Positions 58,533 through 64,000 of a stretch of DNA of 64,000 bases are shown here, one piece after another. Made by a program: the position numbers and the translations under genes. Below the pieces are notes generated by a model that saw only the letters and a program-made list of their open reading frames with translations, did not search any database and was not told the DNA's origin. Location: NCBI RefSeq assembly GCF_000429165.1, contig NZ_AUBI01000005.1, positions 186,001-250,000 on the forward strand, given 5' to 3'. The stretch is from Acetobacter nitrogenifigens DSM 23921 = NBRC 105050 (lineage in GTDB: Bacteria; Pseudomonadota; Alphaproteobacteria; Acetobacterales; Acetobacteraceae). Every line of letters begins with the position of its first letter. Within the stretch, counting starts at the first letter, position 1.

Positions 58533-59096
58533 ATGAATTCCCGCCTCGCCCTGCCGACACTCGCACTCGCCGCACTCCTCTCAGCGTGCGCGACCACTCC
58601 GGATGGTCCGTCCGTTCCCGTGATGCCGCCACCGGGTAAAAGTTTCGCGCAGTTTTCGCAGGAATCGGGCTTCTGCAAATCCCAGGCGACGAACGCCGTC
58701 CATGGACAGGCGGAAAACGCAAACCACCGCGCCATCGTCGGCGCCCTGATCCCTACCGCTATCGGAGCCGGCCTGGGCGCAGCAATCGGATCGGCTTACG
58801 GAGATCCGTGGCATGGGTCCTATGCGGGCACCGGCGCAGGGATCGGCGCAGGGTCTGGCGTCGCCGTTGGAGGCGCCATGGGCATGGCCTCGTCCAGCCG
58901 GGCCCAGGGCGGTATTCAGCAGCAGTATGACAACGTCTACGCAGCATGCATGCTGACTTACGGCAACCTAATCCCCGGCATGACCCAACGGCCGTCCTAC
59001 ACACCGAGCGGCGCAGCCCCTCCCATGGGACCGCCCCCCGGATCGGCGCAGCCTTATGGCGGTTATGGCTATGGCGGAGGTCCAGGGGGCTACTAG
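58533..59096 (+). CDS. Glycine-zipper outer-membrane lipoprotein
   Basis: A 187-residue lipoprotein with signal NSRLALPTLALAALLSAC and a LSAC lipobox. After a Pro-rich stretch it has Cys-containing FCKSQATNAVHG, then a glycine-zipper region (GALIPTAIGAGLGAAIGSAYG, GTGAGIGAGSGVAVGGAMG) likely to span or associate with the membrane. A YAACMLTYGNLIPG segment and a Gly/Pro/Tyr-rich tail follow. Proteins of this type are envelope components (17-kDa-antigen/OmpX-like lipoproteins), role unknown. The ATG at 58533 is preferred; the frame is open to 58452. Confidence 0.75.
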   Translation: MNSRLALPTLALAALLSACATTPDGPSVPVMPPPGKSFAQFSQESGFCKSQATNAVHGQAENANHRAIVGALIPTAIGAGLGAAIGSAYGDPWHGSYAGTGAGIGAGSGVAVGGAMGMASSSRAQGGIQQQYDNVYAACMLTYGNLIPGMTQRPSYTPSGAAPPMGPPPGSAQPYGGYGYGGGPGGY

Positions 59097-59135
59097 CCTG
59101 CTGGATCGAGACTGTGGCGGCGAGTTGAGGCCGAC

Positions 59136-59897
59136 TCAGGCGGACTGCTCGCGTAAAGCACGCGCAAGATCAGCGATACGCTGACGCGCAGAGGGTAATG
59201 GGCGATGGAGTGGGCCAAACACGTCACGCCATAAAAAATGTCCCGTGAGCCGCAAACCTTCGCTCCATTGCTCCGGCGTTCCAAAATCCGACGGGTCCAT
59301 GAACAACGCCGGCAACGGTAGAAGCCGCTGTGCCCATATCCCCGCTGCGTCCCGCGATACCGCGCGGCCCGTGCGTGGAGAGACGTAGGCCAACCCCTCT
59401 CGCTCGCCCGTTGCTGCGCAAGCCGAAAGATCGAGCGCAAACCCCAGGTCAGCCAGAAGCGCCATTTCCCAACGGAGCAGATTTGCAAATGCGTCTTCCT
59501 CCCGAGGAAGAGCGGACAGCACCGCTACCGTATCGTCGAACAGATGCGGATGCGGTTGCCGCTCCGGCAGCGCCAGATCCGCGACGGCGCAAATAGAGGA
59601 TAAGCATGAGAGGGCGATACGGGACTGGATGGCGCGGCCCGCGATTGCCGCGACGGCCTCACCAACAAGCGAACCGAGTTGCTCGGCGGAACGCGCCCGC
59701 CATTGCGCATGAACCAGATTGCCCGGTTGCCACATGGCCGCATTGCGCCGGGCGCCGCCGCCACGCGCAAGACCATGCACGACACCATGTTCTGCTGAAA
59801 ACAGGTGGACGAGAAGATCGGCCTCGCCAAACGGGGCCGTAGAAAGAACAAGGGCGGGCGCCTCCCATTCCAGGGAAGCCCCGCCCTCCTTCGTCAC
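59136..59897 (-). CDS. recO: DNA repair protein RecO
   Basis: A 253-residue protein of the RecFOR pathway that loads RecA onto SSB-coated gaps. The N-terminal OB-fold begins EWEAPALVLSTAPFGEADLLVHLFS, with GLARGGGARRNAAMWQPGNLV after it, and the helical C-domain contains LLRWEMALLADLGFALDLSACAATG. The zinc-ligand set seen in some RecO proteins is incomplete. It starts 16 bases after the tsf stop, in the rpsB-tsf-recO direction. Confidence 0.88.
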   Translation of the reverse strand: MTKEGGASLEWEAPALVLSTAPFGEADLLVHLFSAEHGVVHGLARGGGARRNAAMWQPGNLVHAQWRARSAEQLGSLVGEAVAAIAGRAIQSRIALSCLSSICAVADLALPERQPHPHLFDDTVAVLSALPREEDAFANLLRWEMALLADLGFALDLSACAATGEREGLAYVSPRTGRAVSRDAAGIWAQRLLPLPALFMDPSDFGTPEQWSEGLRLTGHFLWRDVFGPLHRPLPSARQRIADLARALREQSA

Positions 59898-59913
59898 CGG
59901 AGAGAGACCGACC

Positions 59914-60819
59914 TCAGCCGCCAGCAGCCTTAGCCACTTCTGCGGCGAAATCGCTCTCCTCCTTCTCGATGCCTTCGCCGAGGTGGAAGCGGTCGAACGC
60001 AGCGAGCTTGACGCCAGCCTTGTCGAGGATCGCTTTCACGCGGCTCTCGCCGTCATGCACCCACACCTGCTCCAGAAGAACGACTTCCTCGTAGAACTTG
60101 CGGATACGGCCTTCGATCATCTTCTCAATGATCGCTTCCGGCTTGCCGGACTCACGCGCCTGCTCCTTGAGAACTTCACGCTCACGCTCGACCGAAGCCG
60201 GGTCGATGCTGCTGATATCCAGCGCAGCCGGACGGGTCGCCGCGACATGCATGCCAACCTGACGACCCAGAGCGACGATCGCGTCGCCAGCCGTCGGCGC
60301 TTCAACCGCAGCCAGAACGCCGATCTTGCCGAGGCCCGGCTTCAGGGCGCCATGGACATAGGTCGCGACCTCGCCCGACGGGACTTCCAGAACGCGCACG
60401 CGGCGGATCGACATGTTCTCGCCGATCGTCGCGATCAGGTGCGTCAGCTCTTCGGCGACCGTACGACCGGTCTCCAGAGCAGCGGCCTTCACGGTCTCAA
60501 GGTCATCGCCAACCTTCAGAGCGACCTTCGCCACGGACTCGACAAAGCCCTGGAAGGCCTCGTTGCGCGCAACGAAATCGGTTTCGGCGTTGACTTCGAC
60601 CATCGCGCCACGACGGCCTTCCGACACGACGCCGACAAGGCCTTCGGCCGTGACGCGACCGGACTTTTTCGCTGCCGCGGCGAGGCCCTTCGTGCGCAGC
60701 CAGTCGATGGCGGCTTCAATGTCGCCACCCGCCTCGTTCAGCGCCTTCTTGCAGTCCATCATGCCTGCGCCGGTCTTCTCGCGAAGATCCTTCACCAGCG
60801 CTGCGGTGATTTCCGCCAT
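59914..60819 (-). CDS. tsf: Translation elongation factor Ts
   Basis: A 301-residue nucleotide-exchange factor for EF-Tu. The N-terminal UBA-like region has [22 protein letters not shown], and the conserved TDFVARN motif (80-86) lies in the core. Length is normal. The start ATG has GGAGAT about 8 bases upstream. It follows rpsB after 102 bases, where two hairpins lie; recO follows after 16 bases. Confidence 0.96.
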   Translation of the reverse strand: MAEITAALVKDLREKTGAGMMDCKKALNEAGGDIEAAIDWLRTKGLAAAAKKSGRVTAEGLVGVVSEGRRGAMVEVNAETDFVARNEAFQGFVESVAKVALKVGDDLETVKAAALETGRTVAEELTHLIATIGENMSIRRVRVLEVPSGEVATYVHGALKPGLGKIGVLAAVEAPTAGDAIVALGRQVGMHVAATRPAALDISSIDPASVEREREVLKEQARESGKPEAIIEKMIEGRIRKFYEEVVLLEQVWVHDGESRVKAILDKAGVKLAAFDRFHLGEGIEKEESDFAAEVAKAAGG

Positions 60820-60840
60820 AGTCCCATCTCCAGAATAGCG

Positions 60841-60915
60841 GCAAGCACGTCGCCATTGCGGGACGTGCTTGCGTTCATGCTCAAAATCGTGCGCGCTCCG
60901 GATTATCCCGGAGCG
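60841..60915 (-). other. Two hairpins in the rpsB-tsf gap
   Basis: A perfect 11-bp stem (60841-60851 with 60862-60872) and a perfect 8-bp stem (60894-60901 with 60908-60915), with loops of 10 and 6 bases. Neither is followed by a U-run. The tsf ribosome-binding site lies after the first. They may attenuate read-through or shape processing, setting the S2 to EF-Ts ratio. Confidence 0.55.
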
Positions 60916-60921
60916 TCGTCA

Positions 60922-61713
60922 TCAGGCTGCGGGAGCAGCCTCTGCGGCGGCCAGTTCGGCAGCTTCGATCGCGGGATCGATCGGCGCTTCTTCGGACGCG
61001 CCGATGTCGCGGCCAGAGGCGCTCAGCTCGGCGGAAATGCCGTCAAGAACGGCGCCCGACACGAGGTTGCAGTACAGCTCGATCGCGCGGATGGCGTCGT
61101 CGTTGCCCGGGATCGGGAACGTCACGCCTTCAGGGTTCGAGTTGCTGTCGAGGACCGCGATGACCGGGATGCCAAGCTTGTTGGCTTCCTCAACCGCCAG
61201 CTTCTCCTTCGTCGTGTCGATGACGAACAGGATGTCCGGAAGGCCGCCCATCTCCTTGATTCCGCCGAGGGAGCGCTCAAGCTTCTCCTTGTCGCGGGTG
61301 ATGTCGAGGACTTCCTTCTTGGTCAGACCATGGGTGTCGCCAGCCAGCATGTCTTCGATCTGACGAAGGCGCTTGATGGAGCCCGTGATGGTCTTCCAGT
61401 TCGTCAGCATGCCGCCGAGCCAGCGGTGGTTGACGTAATACTGGCCGCAACGCTGCGCAGCTTCGGCGACCTGATCGGCCGCGGCGCGCTTCGTGCCGAC
61501 GAACAGGACACGACCGCCGCCAGCGACGGTGTCACGCACGGCCTTCAGGGCGCGGTCGAGAAGGACCACCGTCTGCTGCAGGTCGATGATGTGGACCTGG
61601 TTGCGCACGCCGAACAGGTACGGCGCCATGCGCGGGTTCCAGCGGCGGGTGTGGTGACCAAAGTGAACGCCGGCTTCGAGGAGCTGACGCAGGGTGAAAT
61701 CGGGCATCGCCAT
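60922..61713 (-). CDS. rpsB: 30S ribosomal protein S2
   Basis: A 263-residue ribosomal protein. The start is [27 protein letters not shown], with the typical [32 protein letters not shown] and [17 protein letters not shown] segments. The C-terminus has an Ala/Glu-rich extension ([14 protein letters not shown]), usual in alphaproteobacteria. It is followed by tsf. Its 195-base leader holds a perfect 7-bp hairpin (61804-61810/61819-61825), where S2 autoregulation is known to act in E. coli; whether it does here is not shown. Confidence 0.97.
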   Translation of the reverse strand: MAMPDFTLRQLLEAGVHFGHHTRRWNPRMAPYLFGVRNQVHIIDLQQTVVLLDRALKAVRDTVAGGGRVLFVGTKRAAADQVAEAAQRCGQYYVNHRWLGGMLTNWKTITGSIKRLRQIEDMLAGDTHGLTKKEVLDITRDKEKLERSLGGIKEMGGLPDILFVIDTTKEKLAVEEANKLGIPVIAVLDSNSNPEGVTFPIPGNDDAIRAIELYCNLVSGAVLDGISAELSASGRDIGASEEAPIDPAIEAAELAAAEAAPAA

Positions 61714-61908
61714 GATGCGGTATCCTTAGGTTCCGGTTATTCCTCCGCAGCGCATCGGCCCGACAATGCCGGACACCAGGAATCGCGCCGCGTGCGTAGT
61801 CCCGCGCGTCTCCACGCGGACGCGCCGCATATGGCGGTTTCAGGCCGAAAAAGCAACCCTTCGCGTCACTCCGTCTGGCGTCGGACATGACGAGCCTGCG
61901 TCACCGTG

Positions 61909-63057
61909 TCAGAGGGAGGTCCTGACCGTCGGGACGCCGGAGCAGATCAACAGATCCCTCAGGTTGCGAACCACCGGAAACACCTCGACATTATGGTCGC
62001 CTCCCAGTTCGCGCCACGCCTGCTGCTCCATCTCCACGACTTCCTTGTCTTCGTGGAAAATCCGATCGGTGAATACGCCAAGAACCGGCCACGCCAGATC
62101 CAGCAGAAACTTCCACTTCGGGCGCTTCACGGACAGCAGGCCGAATGTCTGCGTTGTCAGTTGATCCTGCCCCTGAGGCACGTAGGCAACCCAGAGATCC
62201 ATCACCAGATCCCCATCCTTGTCGTGAATTTGCAAGGTCTGGTAGGGGTAAGAGGTTCGCACGGTCACGATTTCGTCGACCGGCTGCTGGCTGACGTCGA
62301 TATCCTTGTGCTTGCCAAACAGCAGACGCTCCGCGAGCGGCTGGTCGCCGCCCTTGCGTGCAAAGCTGTAACGCGCCTCGACAAAATCCTCGCCCTTGCC
62401 CTGCCCCATGAAACGCGCAGTGATCTGCCCCATCTGGCGGCGGTGCAGGAACTGATGGTTCATATCCATCAGGTTCTCGTGCATGAAGCTGTAGTGACAT
62501 TCCACGCGCGGATCGAAACGACGCGTCCTGAACTCCGAATTGTCCACCTGACATGGCTGAGGCACAGGCGTGCGGGCTGCAAGTTCCGGATTTCCGGGAA
62601 ACACGAACACGAGCCCTCCGCTCTCGCGACACGGATACGCACGCACGCCACGTCCGTTTCCGGGCTTATTGAGATAAGGGACCGTGACGCAGGACCCTTT
62701 CCGATCAAAGGCCCAGCCGTGATAGCAACACCGGATCGTCTCGCCTTCGATCTTGCCTTTGCTCAGCGGAACCTGACGGTGGGCGCACCGATCTTCCAGC
62801 GCATAGAGCGGACCAGTCTCAGGGCGTATGAGAACCAGAGGCTCGCCCGCATAACGCGCCGCGAACGGCCTGCCCCGCCTGACCTGATGCGACCAGGCCA
62901 CGGGGTGCCAAAAGTCGGGATTGAGATCGATACGTCGAAGATCGGGGCCGCTACGCGCGATATGATCGCTGGTGACGCCTGAACGTGGATCGTTCGGCGC
63001 ATCAAATTGACGACTTTCCTGCAGCATGGCTTCAGATGTCCCTCCACGCGACGTCAC
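61909..63057 (-). CDS. Rieske non-heme iron oxygenase alpha subunit (VanA-like)
   Basis: A 382-residue oxygenase. The Rieske [2Fe-2S] ligands are Cys91/His93 (DRCAHRQVPLSKG) and Cys110/His113 (IRCCYHGWAF). The mononuclear iron motif lies in HENLMDMNHQFLH (Asp-x2-His-x3-His type). Family members hydroxylate or demethylate aromatic acids; a VanA-like demethylase or a related ring oxygenase is most likely. No ferredoxin-reductase partner gene is adjacent, so electrons must come from elsewhere. The 112 bases after its start codon are non-coding. Confidence 0.85.
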   Translation of the reverse strand: MTSRGGTSEAMLQESRQFDAPNDPRSGVTSDHIARSGPDLRRIDLNPDFWHPVAWSHQVRRGRPFAARYAGEPLVLIRPETGPLYALEDRCAHRQVPLSKGKIEGETIRCCYHGWAFDRKGSCVTVPYLNKPGNGRGVRAYPCRESGGLVFVFPGNPELAARTPVPQPCQVDNSEFRTRRFDPRVECHYSFMHENLMDMNHQFLHRRQMGQITARFMGQGKGEDFVEARYSFARKGGDQPLAERLLFGKHKDIDVSQQPVDEIVTVRTSYPYQTLQIHDKDGDLVMDLWVAYVPQGQDQLTTQTFGLLSVKRPKWKFLLDLAWPVLGVFTDRIFHEDKEVVEMEQQAWRELGGDHNVEVFPVVRNLRDLLICSGVPTVRTSL

Positions 63058-63169
63058 GGCGCTAAAGGGTGAGGATCGAACCTGTTACAGGATGTTGCAA
63101 GTGCGCCGGGGCATGGCAGCCACGTAAAACATTCGAAGGCCGATGGAACGACTACCTATACAGAAAAAT

Positions 63170-63445
63170 TCAGGACGCCTGATGCAGTCCGTAGAGACTG
63201 TACTGCTCCATCATTCTGGCGGTCGGGTACTGGTCTTCGACAACGCCGTTCGTACCGTAGGTCTCGACAACCACGATGCCTAGCGCCGGGTCGATATGAG
63301 AGGCCGGATTGAAAAGCGGCGTGTCTGCGGAAACCGACGTCTTTTTCTCCGCAGCTACGCCTGAAACATGCGCCGTCACATGGCCCTCGGAACCCTCATA
63401 GGTTGTAGACGTCGTCTTGGCTAAAGCGTTGCTTAAGATTTGCAT
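63170..63445 (-). CDS. Small conserved protein, possibly FlaG-like
   Basis: A 91-residue soluble protein with a Ser/Thr-rich first half and a conserved-looking second half: FNPASHIDPALGIVVVETYG, then GVVEDQYPTARMMEQYSLYG. The ATG at 63445 has GAGG 6 bases upstream. Similar short proteins with a DPALGxVVxE..YPT pattern occur near flagellar genes in alphaproteobacteria, as I remember them, but no flagellar gene is visible here. Treat the FlaG link as tentative. It is separated from dnaE by 52 AT-rich bases. Confidence 0.6.
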   Translation of the reverse strand: MQILSNALAKTTSTTYEGSEGHVTAHVSGVAAEKKTSVSADTPLFNPASHIDPALGIVVVETYGTNGVVEDQYPTARMMEQYSLYGLHQAS

Positions 63446-63497
63446 GTCACACCTCGGACAAATACAACCATAAAAATATTATTTTGGCAACAATTTT

Positions 63498-64000
63498 TCA
63501 ACCCTGGATTGAAGACCCAATTTCCACTTTCGTAACACCCATCACGCTCTTCAGCGCCTGCCCCACCACCGGACTGACGCGGTAACCGCCGCGCAGGCGA
63601 AGCTCCACGTCCCTGCTGTCTCCGATCGCCGGAACCAGCACCACCCTCCCAACGCCGCCGCGTTGCCGGGACAGGATCGCCTGCACGCCGGACACCGCGT
63701 CTTCACGATCCAGCCAGATCCGCATCTCTCCACCGGCCTGCGAGGCTACATCCTCCAGCGACTGCAGGTCGGTGGCCGTTATCCGAACGGCTTCCCCCTC
63801 GACCTTGAGTTCGGCAGTCACCATCACCGCCTTGCCCGCGACCAGCAATTCTCGGGTCCGTCCCAGAATTTCGGAGAACAACGTCACTTCGCATCCGCCG
63901 GTGGCGTCCGACAGCCGCACCCACGCCATCTTGCCTCCACTACGCGTCGGGCGCTCCTTGCGATCGATCACGCAGCCAGCAATTTTCGCGCGCGTCACCC
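63498..64000 (-). CDS. dnaE: DNA polymerase III alpha subunit, C-terminal part (5' end outside window)
   Basis: Only the last 166 residues or so are in the window. The visible part begins TRAKIAGCVIDRKERPTRSGGKMAWVRLSD, the OB-fold region of DnaE that binds template and contacts the clamp-loader side, followed by ATGGCEVTLFSEILGRTRELL and the RIWL...VSGVQAIL tail. It replicates the chromosome as the polymerase catalytic subunit. The gene continues past base 64000. Final residues are EIGSSIQG. Confidence 0.88.
   Translation of the reverse strand, partial: VTRAKIAGCVIDRKERPTRSGGKMAWVRLSDATGGCEVTLFSEILGRTRELLVAGKAVMVTAELKVEGEAVRITATDLQSLEDVASQAGGEMRIWLDREDAVSGVQAILSRQRGGVGRVVLVPAIGDSRDVELRLRGGYRVSPVVGQALKSVMGVTKVEIGSSIQG

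Noticed and set aside
59719-61890. 723-codon plus-strand open frame across recO, tsf and rpsB
   Set aside because: It spans three certain genes on the other strand and its protein has no family features.

Overview
The window looks like a chromosomal segment of an acetic acid bacterium or a close relative (Alphaproteobacteria, Acetobacteraceae). This is inferred from high G+C coding DNA, a pyruvate dehydrogenase E1-beta that carries its own lipoyl domain, an OprB-type carbohydrate porin, a cluster of TonB-dependent receptors, and an IS1031-like miniature element with a TTA target duplication. Most of it is housekeeping sequence. I found no rRNA, no complete tRNA and no CRISPR array.

Layout. 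1-4.7 kb: 3' end of an SDR oxidoreductase, a PptA-like tautomerase, an OprB porin, a two-gene repressor unit with a degenerate S24 domain, and a lipoprotein. 4.7-10.3 kb: a CLC-type channel with CBS domains, a quinone oxidoreductase/esterase pair, a candidate structured RNA and a membrane diguanylate cyclase. 10.6-19.1 kb: a minus-strand array trpG-trpD-trpC-moaC-pdhA-pdhB-pdhC-lpd, read right to left. 19.2-26.9 kb: a deoxyribosyltransferase-like protein, an EamA transporter, an 840-bp stretch without a gene, rsmB, guaB, a glycosyltransferase and a UPF0262 protein. 27.1-37.2 kb: plus-strand cysG, terC-like, lytic transglycosylase, mutS and glnD, several tightly coupled.

37.2-39.4 kb is an AT-rich islet between the convergent glnD and a TonB receptor gene. 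It holds a broken gene ending in an abortive-infection (Abi_C-like) domain, and an overlapping two-gene unit encoding a glycine-zipper, toxin-like protein and a small soluble partner. This is the best candidate for an undescribed conflict system.

39.4-48 kb: three TonB-dependent receptors, with a glyoxalase I between the second and third. A 154-bp MITE lies just upstream of the first receptor, and a Fur-like box precedes the second. 48.4-59.1 kb: TSUP permease, lepA, oligoendopeptidase F, a UbiB-like kinase, a lipid A acyltransferase, a conserved hypothetical, acuR-acuI with a clear operator, and a glycine-zipper lipoprotein. 59.1-64 kb: recO, tsf, rpsB, a Rieske oxygenase, a small protein and the 3' end of dnaE, all on the minus strand.

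Functionally, the trp-moaC-pdh array joins tryptophan and molybdopterin synthesis to acetyl-CoA supply. The receptors serve iron or other nutrient uptake. acuRI probably detoxifies acrylate/acryloyl-CoA. Start codons were chosen from ribosome-binding sites, gene overlaps and family length; alternatives are stated.
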